32,892 nucleotides of DNA from Bacteriovorax sp. UBA1852 (GTDB lineage: Bacteria > Bdellovibrionota > Bacteriovoracia > Bacteriovoracales > Bacteriovoracaceae): the NCBI GenBank assembly GCA_002338505.1, contig DDIK01000174.1:1-32892 (forward strand). The letters run 5' to 3'. How positions within the stretch are numbered: the first letter of the stretch is position 1; each line of letters opens with the position of its first letter. The notes under the pieces are model-generated. The model worked only from the letters and a program-made list of their open reading frames with translations. It was not told the DNA's origin and did not search any database. The position numbers and the translations under genes were made by a program. Positions 26,301 to 32,892 of the stretch are shown piece by piece.

Positions 26301-28864
26301 CTATTACTAGGGGAGCTCGGATTTGTTGATGCAAAGCTTGGGTCTGCAGGACCTGTACTATCATGAGTATAGTTAAGCATTAGAGTACAGTTTGATTTAT
26401 TGCCAACACTATCAAGAGCATCAGCATAAATTGATGTCGTCGCATTCGCACTTACTGTGGCGGTAATTCCAACTCCTTCAAATACTGCCTTTGTTCCCGT
26501 TCCTATTTGAGTAGAGCAGGAGGCATCACTATAGAGATTAAGAGTTAACGTATCACCAGAGCTACTACCAATAATCTCAGGTGTCGTATCCGAAGCACTA
26601 GGACTAACAGGGCTTGATGAAGAAAAACTAGGACCCGCTGGAGCAATATTATCATGAGTATAAGAAGTCAAAAGAACACACGAGGAAGCGTTTGCTAGAG
26701 CATCGAGTGCCTGGGCATAAATTGTTGTAGTCGCATTGGCCGTCACTGTGGCACTTATTCCTCCGCTTTCAAAATTAGCTTTTGTTCCACTTCCAATAGA
26801 ACTTGAACATGTATTTTCAGAGTAGAGATTAAGTGTTGCTGTATCAGCTGAAGCCGTTCCTAAAACCGAGGGACTAGTACTTGAATTATTGGGCGAGCTC
26901 GGTGTTGTACTAACAAAGCTTGGGTCAGCTGGACCTGTATTGTCATGGGTATAGCTTGTAAGTAAGACACAATTTGATCCATTAGAATTTGTATCAAATG
27001 CTCTTGCGTAAATTGTTGTTGCTGCATTTGCTGTGGCTGTCGCCACAATTCCTGCGCCTTCAAAATTTGCTTTCGTACCACTTCCAATACTCGTCGCACA
27101 TAAATTGTCACTATAAAGAGTGACAGTTGCTGTATCACCAGAGCTTGCACCAATTACATTTGGCGTTGTATCTGAGGCGCTAGGGCTCACAGGATTTGTT
27201 GAAGAGAATGTCGGGTCTGCAGGCCCCGTATTGTCGTGAGTATAGGTTGTCAAAAGAGTACAAGCAGAAGTATTGCTCGCACTATCTTGTGAGGTTCCAT
27301 AAATTGTAGTGCTCGCATTTGGTGTGACACTCGCTATGATCCCTGAGCCAATAAAAGTCGCTCGTGTTCCAGTTCCAATTTGCGTCGCACATGTATTTTC
27401 ATTATAAAGATAGATCGTCTGAGTATCCGCGGAAGCTCCACCTATGACATTTGGTGAAGTCACTGAAGTCGAGGGAGAGGCCGGAGAAGTACTAGAGAAA
27501 CTTGGTGCACTTGGAGCTATATTATCGTGAGTATAATTTGTTAAGAGCACGCAATTAGAATTATTACTTAGTGAGTCTCTGGCCCTGGCATAAATCGCCG
27601 TCGTATTATTGGCCGCAGCTGTAGCGGTGATACCAATGCTTTCAAAAGTTGCTTTATTACCTGTTCCTATTTGAGTTGAACATCCAGAGTCACTATAGAT
27701 ATCAATATTTGTCGTATCAGCCGAGCTTCCTCCAAGAATTGCAGGGGTGGTACTGGCATTACTCGGTGAAGTCGGACTCGTTGAAACAAAAGTTGGGTCA
27801 GTAGGCCCAATATTGTCATGAGTATAATTTGTCATAAACGTACAAGGAGAAACATTGCCCGAACCATCAACGGCCATGGCATAAATTGGTGTCGTCGTAT
27901 TTGCCGTCACACTGGCATTGATTCCTGTGCCTTCCCATGAAGCTTTTGTTCCTGTGCCTAAGAGAGTACCACTTGTACAACCTGCACTTGAGTAGAGATT
28001 AATTGTTTGTGTGTCGCTTGAAGATGTTCCGATGATAAGTGGAGTGGTTGTTACATTTGTCGGGCTTAAAGGATTTGAACTCGAATAAACTGGAGGGGTC
28101 ACAGCATTTACTGTGATCGTAAAACTTTCTGTATCTGAAAGTGTTGGAGCTTGATCATCACTTCCAATGACGACGATTGAATAGACAACTGAACTTGTTC
28201 CATTTGCTGCTGCTAAATTTGGTGTCCAGGAGAGTGTTCCTGCACTCGTGGAAAAATTAACTGTTCCAGGAAGGCTAGAGCAATTTGTCCCTGCACCAAA
28301 AGCTCCACCACTAAAACTACAGGCATATGTAATAGGATCTTCATCAACATCTTGATCATTTCCATTGTCATTAAAATCAATAGAAGAAATAGCGTTGTTG
28401 ACGTAAACAGCTTGATTGGTCGTACCAGTAAGTTCAGGGGCATTGTTAACAGCAATAACGGTTAAAGTGAAGTTTTGAGTTTCGCCGTCATCAGGATAAT
28501 TACAATAGGCATTAACATCAACACTTACATTATTGTGGCCTGTGAATGTTCCAAGAGTACAAAGAACGATATTTCCAGTTGAGATGGTGCAATCAACATT
28601 ATCATTATCGTCGACGACACTAAAGTAATCAGGATCAGTTCCATCACTAGATGAACAAGAAAGTGAAGGCGTAAAAGCGAAGGCTCCCTCTGCTCCACTG
28701 ATATTTGAAATAGCATCGAATGTTATGGTCGCTGGAGTGGGTGTTGGCTCTTCTCCAAACCTTCCTTGATCGGTGGGCTCAACAGCTCCCTGACAAGAGA
28801 TCAGGACCACTAAAATTAGTGGAAGATAGAGAAGCTTCGATGTATTTTTTAAAAGTCTTTTCAC
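23366..28864 (-). CDS. Giant repeat lipoprotein with 97-residue repeats, FN3-like domains and LamG-like C-terminus
   Basis: The 1832-residue product has a lipoprotein signal peptide with lipobox LISC (Cys24), then a Pro/Thr-rich spacer. Two cadherin/Ig-like segments (about 45-255) follow, then a divergent first repeat (about 257-346) and eleven tandem repeats of exactly 97 residues (347-1413). A typical repeat runs YTHDNTGPADPSFSST, PASPS, a strand with SSSGDT, LYSDSGC, IGTGTKATFEGAGI, TTIYARA-D and SNCTLLT. The two Cys per repeat could pair outside the cell. Residues 1414 to about 1605 hold two FN3-like domains (YEVSLGTSAG, YEYSLGTSAG). Residues 1613-1832 form a LamG/concanavalin-like domain (GFWKLGE ... 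FSISVWVY ... WYHVIATHN ... LYVNN ... GRIDALGFWKKVLT). The start is GTG at 28864; TAAAAT lies 6 bases upstream. Probable long surface adhesin, possibly binding sugars or proteins through the end domain. Confidence 0.9.
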   Translation of the reverse strand: MKRLLKNTSKLLYLPLILVVLISCQGAVEPTDQGRFGEEPTPTPATITFDAISNISGAEGAFAFTPSLSCSSSDGTDPDYFSVVDDNDNVDCTISTGNIVLCTLGTFTGHNNVSVDVNAYCNYPDDGETQNFTLTVIAVNNAPELTGTTNQAVYVNNAISSIDFNDNGNDQDVDEDPITYACSFSGGAFGAGTNCSSLPGTVNFSTSAGTLSWTPNLAAANGTSSVVYSIVVIGSDDQAPTLSDTESFTITVNAVTPPVYSSSNPLSPTNVTTTPLIIGTSSSDTQTINLYSSAGCTSGTLLGTGTKASWEGTGINASVTANTTTPIYAMAVDGSGNVSPCTFMTNYTHDNIGPTDPTFVSTSPTSPSNASTTPAILGGSSADTTNIDIYSDSGCSTQIGTGNKATFESIGITATAAANNTTAIYARARDSLSNNSNCVLLTNYTHDNIAPSAPSFSSTSPASPSTSVTSPNVIGGASADTQTIYLYNENTCATQIGTGTRATFIGSGIIASVTPNASTTIYGTSQDSASNTSACTLLTTYTHDNTGPADPTFSSTNPVSPSASDTTPNVIGASSGDTATVTLYSDNLCATSIGSGTKANFEGAGIVATATANAATTIYARAFDTNSNGSNCVLLTSYTHDNTGPADPSFVSTTPSSPNNSSTSPSVLGTASADTATLNLYSENTCSSSIGSGTKANFESGGISATVTANATTTIYAQALDALANASSCVLLTSYTHDNIAPAGPSFSSSSPVSPSASDTTPEIIGSSSGDTLTLNLYSDASCSTQIGTGTKAVFEGVGITATVSANATTSIYADALDSVGNKSNCTLMLNYTHDSTGPADPSFASTNPSSPSNSDLTPNIIGSSSADTTNVFLFSDSGCSSALNSGTKATFEGAGIGITVTANTQTTIYARAQDALSNNSNCTLLTTYTHDNVDPAVASFSSTSPASPSTSVTTPFVIGGAASDVVTVSLYNENTCSSQIGTGTRSTFIGSGIQASVTPNNTTPIYGTTTDAAANTSTCTLLTNYIHDNTGPTDPSFSSTSPASPSASDTAPEVIGSSSGDTTTVSLYSDSGCTTSIGSGTKATFEGAGITATVTANTATTIYARASDTYGNTSNCTLLTSYTHDNTAPTAPSFTSTTPSSPNNSSTTPSVIGSASADTTTINLFLENTCATGIGSGTKANFESAGISATASANATTTIYAQALDSLSNTSACTLLVSYTHDNVGPADPSFSSTNPASPSATDTAPEVIGSSSVDTVTINLHTNASCSNQIGTGTKASFEAAGITASVSANSDTSIYAQAFDSLGNESNCTLLTSYTHDNTGPSAPSFSSITPASPNNSSTTPDLVGASSGDTISVEAFSDSSCTVSIGTGTKALFEGAGISLSVTANTTSTIYLRAQDALGNTSACTFMTNYTHDTVAPTDVTAVNDGVNSTSVTASPALSWSGASDATSGIARYEVSLGTSAGDTSTLNWTDVGVTTTTTITSIAPNLNSGTTYYANVRVVDNAGNTSSVVSGDGWLVDATPPTTVTVTADGCTTKTIKGSWTSSTDAESSIDHYEYSLGTSAGATDEISWTSTALATSINLSGQTLTEAQTYYLNVKAINSLGLESSVTNASVSCTDLNTSLQGFWKLGEAAGLRVDEQGSNNLTPNGLVSQQAGVAGNATGFSSTTFDYLSSIDGGELTVSDQDFSISVWVYVANNLTSQPIITKWNGATDEYYLDYIGSTGFRFRVDSATVSFPISVANDTWYHVIATHNSSTDTINLYVNNSAPASQAFSGGPTGGNSVFEVGAQSGDVTYFTGRIDALGFWKKVLTTYEREVLYNTGSGLEPAF
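24626..27826 (-). repeat. Eleven tandem 291-base coding repeats with a five-repeat super-period
   Basis: Every repeat is 97 codons with no insertion or deletion across the array. Copies five apart are most alike: the third and eighth of the protein's twelve repeats (counting the divergent copy at 257-346 as the first) share the unusual LYNENTC, GTR-TFIGSGI, SVTPN and IYGT features, and the fifth and tenth share SSPNNSST, ENTC and GTKANFES. The repeat block 27826-26372 therefore seems duplicated as 26371-24917, with one extra copy at 24916-24626. Confidence 0.85.
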
Positions 28865-28981
28865 CTTATAATTTTAACACTTTGAAGCGTTGCGTAGAAG
28901 TGGGAAGAGCTTAATTTGTAGAAAAGTTGTCTAAAGAGATTGGTTATTCTTTCTGTTTTACTTTAAATGAGGTGTATTTTT

Positions 28982-30022
28982 ATGAAAAGTCTTCTTTTAC
29001 CGTCTATATTATCGATTTTACTAGTGTCTTCATGTGGTGTTCCTCAGATTGACCGCAAAAAATCTGATCACTTTGATGGTAGTAAATTCTTTAATCCAGA
29101 TTTCCCAAAAATGGGTAAGAGTTTTTCAACTCTTCTTAAGTGGAAGTTCACCGAGAAGGCAACTAAATGGCCAAAAGAAGTGGCAATCAAGCAGCAAAAA
29201 GTTCAAGAAAGGAATAACTCACCTGGGGACTTAAGTGTTACGTATGTTAATCATGCGACGGTTCTTGTTCAACTTGATGGTATAAATATTCTCACTGATC
29301 CAATATGGTCCAAGAGAACCTCTCCAGTTAGTTTTATAGGGCCTAAGCGAGTGAGGCTTCCTGGAATAAAGTTTGATGATGTTCCTAAGATTGATATCAT
29401 TCTAATTTCTCATAACCATTATGATCATATGGATCTTCCCACTCTTAAGATGTTTTTAAAGCGAGATAGACCGATCGTTCTTGCAGGTCTTGGATCTAGT
29501 TACTACTTTGATAAAGAAGATAAATCTTCTGTTCATGAGCTTGATTGGGATGAGTCATATCCATTTAAAGGTCTCAAGTTCACGTTCTTGCCCGCTAAAC
29601 ACTGGTCTAAGCGTTCTCTATTTGATGAGAATAAATGTTTATGGGGAGCTTTTGCTATTGAAGGAACAAAGAAAGTCTACTTTGCTGGAGACACTGGATA
29701 TGCAGACCACTTTAAAAAAGCAGCTCAGAAGTTTAATGAATTCTATCTCTCTTTAATACCAATTGGGGCCTATGAGCCAAGATGGTTTATGAAGGATGCT
29801 CATATGAATCCAGAGGAAGCAGTAATGGCGCATCTCGACTTGAAGTCAAAATACTCCCTAGGAATTCATCATAGTACCTTTCAGTTAACTAACGAGGGAG
29901 TTACTAAGCCAATTATTGATCTTAAAAAAGCAAAGCAGAAATACGAAGTAGGAGATGGTTTTTTTACTCTAGAGAATGGAGAAACACGAAAATTTAAAAA
30001 TACTGCTAATTTTAAAAGATAA
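28982..30022 (+). CDS. NAPE-PLD/UlaG-like metallo-beta-lactamase-fold hydrolase, lipoprotein
   Basis: The 346-residue protein starts at ATG 28982 after AGGTG with a 7-base gap; an earlier in-frame ATG at 28967 was rejected because it would displace the signal peptide. The lipoprotein signal ends VSSC (Cys18). The body matches the N-acyl-phosphatidylethanolamine phospholipase D group of the metallo-beta-lactamase fold: NHATVLVQLDG, ILTDPIWSKRTSPVSFIGPKRVR-PGI, zinc motif HNHYDH (H144, H146, D148, H149), AKHWSKRSLFD, LWG-F, VYFAGDTGY, IPIGAYEPRWFM, HMNPEEAV and SLGIHHSTFQLT. Family members hydrolyse phosphodiester or lactone bonds; NAPE-PLD releases N-acylethanolamines from membrane lipid. As a lipoprotein it would act in the envelope. 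It is divergent from the giant repeat lipoprotein. Confidence 0.9.
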   Translation: MKSLLLPSILSILLVSSCGVPQIDRKKSDHFDGSKFFNPDFPKMGKSFSTLLKWKFTEKATKWPKEVAIKQQKVQERNNSPGDLSVTYVNHATVLVQLDGINILTDPIWSKRTSPVSFIGPKRVRLPGIKFDDVPKIDIILISHNHYDHMDLPTLKMFLKRDRPIVLAGLGSSYYFDKEDKSSVHELDWDESYPFKGLKFTFLPAKHWSKRSLFDENKCLWGAFAIEGTKKVYFAGDTGYADHFKKAAQKFNEFYLSLIPIGAYEPRWFMKDAHMNPEEAVMAHLDLKSKYSLGIHHSTFQLTNEGVTKPIIDLKKAKQKYEVGDGFFTLENGETRKFKNTANFKR

Positions 30023-30075
30023 AGCATTGAAAATATTCAACAATAAAAATCATTAGATAAATTTAAGTTTTGCTT

Positions 30076-30081
30076 TATAAT
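30076..30081 (+). promoter_or_regulatory. -10 box of the first single-domain response regulator
   Basis: A perfect TATAAT ends 8 bases before the ATG at 30090, where no ribosome binding site is visible. The -35 (TTAGAT, 17 bases upstream) is poor. A leaderless mRNA is plausible. Confidence 0.4.
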
Positions 30082-30089
30082 ATCTAGAT

Positions 30090-30458
30090 ATGAATAGACT
30101 TCTATACGTCGAAGACGAGACTGACTTTACTGAATATCTTGAAAATGAACTCCGAGACCATTTTGATATCACGACTGCTCTTGATGCAAGTGAAGCTATC
30201 GGTTTACTGACAGCAAAGAGTTTCGAATATATAATTTTGGATATTTCATATGATGGAATAGGAAGTGCAAAAAACATTCTGGATTTTCTCGAGGTCATTA
30301 AGTCGCACAATTCTTCAAAAATTTATCTAGTATCTGGAGATAAGTTTAAAGCGACAGAGTTGATAAGTTTATATGATTTTTTAAATATGGAAGACTTCTA
30401 TCTCAAGCCAGAGGGCTATTTTAAATTAATTGAAATTCTTAAAATTAAGGAATCTTGA
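30090..30458 (+). CDS. Single-domain response regulator (receiver only), first of a pair
   Basis: The 122-residue protein is a stand-alone CheY-like receiver. Acidic pocket E8-D9 (LLYVEDE), phospho-acceptor D51 in IILDISYDG, S82 in LVSGD and K106 in YLKPEG are all present. No output domain follows, so it must signal by protein contact or act as a phosphate sink or relay. The tandem neighbour at 30495 is a paralogue of nearly the same length. No kinase adjoins; the soluble kinase at 10217-11320 is a possible partner only by proximity in the window. Confidence 0.88.
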   Translation: MNRLLYVEDETDFTEYLENELRDHFDITTALDASEAIGLLTAKSFEYIILDISYDGIGSAKNILDFLEVIKSHNSSKIYLVSGDKFKATELISLYDFLNMEDFYLKPEGYFKLIEILKIKES

Positions 30459-30494
30459 CTCTACTAAATGGACTTGAAACGATAGGATGAGGAC

Positions 30495-30866
30495 ATGAAA
30501 AGATTATTATTTGTAGAAGATGAAATTGATCTCACTGATTATTTGGAAGAGAGATTAGAGGAGTACCAATATCAAATAGATATCGCTGATGATGCGCCGT
30601 CTGCGATTGAGAAACTATCTAGTAACAACTATGAAGTTGTTATCTTAGACTTAAAGTACACTGGTTTTGGAAGTGCTTATGATATCTTGAGCTTTCTCAA
30701 GCGAAATGCTCTCTATAATAATGTTAAAATATATATATCGACCGCATACGTCAAAGATGGTGGTGATCTTATTAACGACTTCAAAGAATTCTTAAACCCC
30801 GACTGCTTATTCGCTAAACCAAATGGTTTCTTTGATTTACTTGATATGTTGGAATCAGCGGCTTAA
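30495..30866 (+). CDS. Single-domain response regulator (receiver only), second of a pair
   Basis: The 123-residue CheY-like receiver has E8-D9 (LLFVEDE), phospho-acceptor D52 in VILDLKYTGFGS, S82-T83 (IYISTAY) and K108 (FAKPNG). It is clearly related to the preceding receiver, sharing the M-RLL-VEDE-D-T-YLE start, the LD--Y-G-GSA segment and the C-terminal KP-G-F-L motif, so the pair arose by tandem duplication. A GAGG ribosome binding site precedes the ATG; the gap of 36 bases suggests one transcript with the first receiver. The 170 bases after it hold a TTGACA at 30913-30918 but no convincing -10. Confidence 0.88.
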   Translation: MKRLLFVEDEIDLTDYLEERLEEYQYQIDIADDAPSAIEKLSSNNYEVVILDLKYTGFGSAYDILSFLKRNALYNNVKIYISTAYVKDGGDLINDFKEFLNPDCLFAKPNGFFDLLDMLESAA

Positions 30867-31036
30867 CCCATGGCCCTATCTAGTATAAGTCTCAAGCTTT
30901 TCATAATTTCTATTGACATGGCGTAAAAATAATAAAACTTTACTACTAAGTTGAATACGTGTAAAATGGTTCCGTTAGCTAAGACTCATTGAACTTTCTC
31001 TTATGACTCTTGGAACTTAAAGGAGTCTCTCTCAAA

Positions 31037-31513
31037 ATGGACCAATCAGACATCGTCGGTAAATTAGTTTTATCCTCAAATTTCGGAGTAGGTAGAATCG
31101 TTGATATTAGCATCATGGGTGAGAAGGAATTCTTAGTCATCGAAAGCGAACAAAATAGTGTAAAGAACTTTGTTCCTCGTTCAGACGAGGAGAGTTACCG
31201 TTTCTTATGTGATGAAGAAACAATGCAAGAGATTCTTGCAAAGATAAAAAATAATATAGATACAAGAGAATTTAATAGTAAGAAAGATCGAATCAATTTC
31301 TATCGTGATCAGTCAAATGTTCAGGATATCAAAGTAATATCAACACTACTTTGTGAGCTTAATCATCTTGAAGATAGAAGTTCCACCGAGGAAAAGATTT
31401 ATTCCAAGTTAATAGATACTTTGGCCCTTGAATACTCGTACGTTTACAAAGAGGAAATTGAGAAATCTACAAATATTATCACAGGTATTTTAGAGGAGGC
31501 CAAAGGTGAGTAA
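31037..31513 (+). CDS. CarD/CdnL-family RNA polymerase-binding regulator
   Basis: The 158-residue protein begins with a CarD-type Tudor-like RNA-polymerase-interaction domain (residues about 5-60: VGKLVLSSNFGVGRIVDIS, then FLVIE and NFVPRSDEESYRFLCD). It continues with a helical C-terminal domain (about 65-155) as in CarD/CdnL (about 160 residues). Family members bind the polymerase beta subunit and stabilise open complexes, notably at rRNA promoters. The ATG at 31037 was chosen; AAGGAG at 31019-31024 is the only ribosome binding site, with a rather long spacing of 12 bases. A TTG at 31010 would add nine residues with no ribosome binding site. The last 8 bases overlap the RRM gene, a tight two-gene operon. 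Confidence 0.85.
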   Translation: MDQSDIVGKLVLSSNFGVGRIVDISIMGEKEFLVIESEQNSVKNFVPRSDEESYRFLCDEETMQEILAKIKNNIDTREFNSKKDRINFYRDQSNVQDIKVISTLLCELNHLEDRSSTEEKIYSKLIDTLALEYSYVYKEEIEKSTNIITGILEEAKGE

Positions 31514-31775
31514 TAAATTATACGTTGGAAACATTTCATGGGGATTAGATGAAACAGGACTTGAGGGAATTTTCGCTGAGTTTGGTGGAGTTCAATCAGT
31601 AAAGATCATTAAAGACAGAGATTCAGGTAGAAGCAAAGGTTTTGGCTTTGTTGAAATGACTTCTGGTGACGATGCTCAAAACTGTATTGAGAACTTAGAT
31701 GGTAAAGAAGTCGATGGTAGACAATTAAGAGTTAACATCGCTAAAGAAAGAGAAGAAAGACCAAGAAGATTTTAA
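31506..31775 (+). CDS. RRM RNA-binding protein (cyanobacterial Rbp-like/cold-inducible type)
   Basis: This 89-residue single RNA-recognition-motif protein has RNP2 LYVGNI (5-10), RNP1 KGFGFVEM (44-51) and a short basic tail (KEREERPRRF). It should bind single-stranded RNA. Such minimal RRM proteins occur in cyanobacteria and scattered proteobacteria, where they are often cold- or stress-related. Start is GTG at 31506, inside the CarD-like gene, with GGAGG at 31495-31499 as a strong ribosome binding site. The operon ends at the intrinsic terminator at 31805-31832. Confidence 0.93.
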   Translation: MSNKLYVGNISWGLDETGLEGIFAEFGGVQSVKIIKDRDSGRSKGFGFVEMTSGDDAQNCIENLDGKEVDGRQLRVNIAKEREERPRRF

Positions 31776-31804
31776 TTATATCTATTTGAAATTGACCAAA
31801 ATAC

Positions 31805-31832
31805 AAAGCCTAGATTTATCTAGGCTTTTTTT
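31805..31832 (+). terminator. Strong intrinsic terminator of the CarD-RRM operon
   Basis: AAAGCCTAGA (31805-31814), loop TTTA, then TCTAGGCTTT (31819-31828), a perfect stem, continuing into a run of seven T (31826-31832). It ends only 13 bases before the ung start codon. Confidence 0.9.
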
Positions 31833-31845
31833 ATGAAAGAGCGCG

Positions 31846-32529
31846 ATGAAGTACAAAGATTTAAATTTTAAAAACTCATGGAAGAACTATCTTAATAGCG
31901 AATTAAGTGAAGATTATATGATTGAACTTTTTTCATTCCTAGATGAGGAAAAGAAAAAAGGAAAAGTAATTTACCCTGAGGTAAGTGATACTTTTAAAGC
32001 ATTTGATGAATGCTCATTTGACGATGTCAAAGTTGTGATTCTAGGGCAAGATCCATATCATGGTGAAGCTCAGGCACATGGACTTTCTTTCTCTGTGCCA
32101 AAGGAAATTAAACTTCCACCTTCTTTAAGAAATATTTACAAAGAAATCGAAGATGATCTTGGTGTTAAGATGTCTAAAAATGGAAATCTCTTAAGTTGGG
32201 CCCAGCAAGGTGTCCTTCTTCTTAATTCTGTATTAACGGTGGAAAAGTCCATGGCCGCAAGCCACCAGAAAAAAGGTTGGGAAAGCTTTAGTGATCATGT
32301 CATTCAAACTCTTAATGATCAAAAAGAAGGCCTAGTCTTTGTCTTATGGGGTGGCTTTGCTAAGAAGAAAGGAAAGTCGATTGAGCGCTCTAAGCATCTT
32401 GTATTAGAAGGACATCATCCTTCACCATTGTCTGCTTATCGTGGCTTCTTTGGATGTAAGCATTTCTCTAAGATCAATTCATATTTAAGAGAACAGGGAC
32501 AATCCGAAATAGACTTCATTATTAAATAA
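31846..32529 (+). CDS. ung: Uracil-DNA glycosylase (family 1)
   Basis: The 227-residue enzyme removes uracil from DNA as the first step of base excision repair. The water-activating motif GQDPYHG (67-73, catalytic D69), the PPSLRNIYKEI segment, LLLNSVLTV, and the minor-groove loop with H191 in HPSPLSAYRGFFGC are intact; length is normal. Start is ATG at 31846 with only GAAAGAG as a weak ribosome binding site. Because a strong terminator ends at 31832, ung needs its own promoter overlapping the terminator or terminator read-through; TATGAA at 31832-31837 is a weak -10 candidate. Confidence 0.96.
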   Translation: MKYKDLNFKNSWKNYLNSELSEDYMIELFSFLDEEKKKGKVIYPEVSDTFKAFDECSFDDVKVVILGQDPYHGEAQAHGLSFSVPKEIKLPPSLRNIYKEIEDDLGVKMSKNGNLLSWAQQGVLLLNSVLTVEKSMAASHQKKGWESFSDHVIQTLNDQKEGLVFVLWGGFAKKKGKSIERSKHLVLEGHHPSPLSAYRGFFGCKHFSKINSYLREQGQSEIDFIIK

Positions 32530-32531
32530 GA

Positions 32532-32556
32532 AAAGGGCCCTCGATGAGGACCCTTT
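32532..32556. terminator. Bidirectional hairpin between ung and the convergent edge gene
   Basis: AAAGGG (32532-32537) pairs with CCCTTT (32551-32556), with an inner CTC-GAT-GAG hairpin. Read on the minus strand it is followed by TTCTTATTT-like T-rich sequence, so it may serve the convergent gene better than ung. Confidence 0.55.
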
Positions 32557-32583
32557 CACAAACTGAACTGTCTAAAACACTGT

Positions 32584-32892
32584 TTACTTATTGAAGTAAA
32601 GAGAGTTTACCGATTGACCGTCCATGACACGCACATGAAGGAGAACCTTCTCTTTATTTAAGTTTTGTGGAACTTCAACTTCGTATTCAAAAGGTACTAA
32701 CTTCATTGGACAAAAGTCAGAGATTTGCTTCATCTTAGGTAGTACTGAGTAAACATCTTTATTATTGTCTACAAAATCAACCTTATCGATAACAAAGCAA
32801 TCACTTGGGTTATGTCCCTTAAGTCTAATATTTCTTGAACCTCTTACTTGTTCAACATATTCGACGTTAGCATAGACAACTTCATCAATTGC
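32584..32892 (-). CDS. Unknown protein, C-terminal 102 residues (runs off the window)
   Basis: On the minus strand a frame is open from the right edge to a TAA at 32584-32586, giving 102 C-terminal residues ending DGQSVNSLYFNK. It contains two Cys (PSDCFVIDK, SDFCPMKL) and beta-rich segments such as PFEYEVEVPQNL and KVLLHVRVMDG. Codon use resembles the neighbours, and the frame abuts a terminator hairpin suited to its direction, which supports it being real. The start and any signal peptide lie outside the window, and no family is recognised. It is convergent with ung. Confidence 0.6.
   Translation of the reverse strand, partial: AIDEVVYANVEYVEQVRGSRNIRLKGHNPSDCFVIDKVDFVDNNKDVYSVLPKMKQISDFCPMKLVPFEYEVEVPQNLNKEKVLLHVRVMDGQSVNSLYFNK

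Noticed and set aside
24626..27826. Regularly spaced repeats that could be mistaken for a CRISPR or satellite array
   Set aside because: The 291-base period is a whole number of codons in one long frame, copies are diverged along their full length, and there is no repeat/spacer structure.

Overview
The window looks like chromosomal DNA of an AT-rich, Gram-negative bacterium. It carries several predicted lipoproteins, a probable outer-membrane barrel protein, two very large repeat-built surface lipoproteins, a CarD-family regulator and a short RRM protein. That mix would fit a Bdellovibrio-like predator such as Halobacteriovorax or Bacteriovorax. The assignment is an inference from gene content and style; no rRNA or taxonomic marker is present. 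There are no tRNAs, rRNAs, CRISPR arrays or clear insertion sequences. Coding density is high, and no gene-free stretch reaches 300 bases (the longest is about 180 bases, 22682-22861).

Layout, 1-10.2 kb: the 3' end of an unknown gene (1-516) converges on a secreted, probably outer-membrane protein (506-1408, minus). Divergent from that are gsk (inosine/guanosine kinase), an AbgT-family transporter and, 10 bases after it, a membrane-anchored CapA-like metallophosphatase. Then comes a 1419-residue lipoprotein with three Ig-like repeats, a PKD-like segment and about 31 BspA/DUF285 repeats.

10.2-17.4 kb (minus strand): a compact pyrimidine operon, pyrB - carAB - pyrF, with overlapping stop/start codons. 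CarA and CarB are fused into one 1465-residue polypeptide. A soluble PAS histidine kinase follows 42 bases downstream. Together PyrB and CarAB make carbamoyl phosphate and carbamoyl aspartate, and PyrF performs the last step to UMP. The genes for the middle steps are not in the window.

17.4-23.3 kb (plus strand): a possible PD-(D/E)XK nuclease-like protein, a small secreted protein, lplA (lipoate-protein ligase), a cytoplasmic S9 peptidase, a two-gene module of a nucleotidyltransferase and a ribbon-helix-helix protein (toxin-antitoxin-like), and another small secreted cysteine-containing protein.

23.3-32.9 kb: an 1832-residue lipoprotein (minus) with eleven indel-free 97-residue repeats, FN3-like domains and a LamG-like C-terminus. 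Divergent from it is a NAPE-PLD-like metallo-hydrolase lipoprotein, followed by two tandem single-domain response regulators. A CarD-like regulator overlaps an RRM RNA-binding protein and ends at a strong intrinsic terminator. Next are ung and, at the right edge, part of an unknown minus-strand gene.

The most notable points are the CarA-CarB fusion, the five-repeat super-period inside the giant repeat lipoprotein, the NTase-RHH pair with tandem 11-base repeats upstream, a CapA-like domain predicted to face the cytoplasm, and several genes whose -10 box lies so near the start codon that leaderless mRNAs are plausible.
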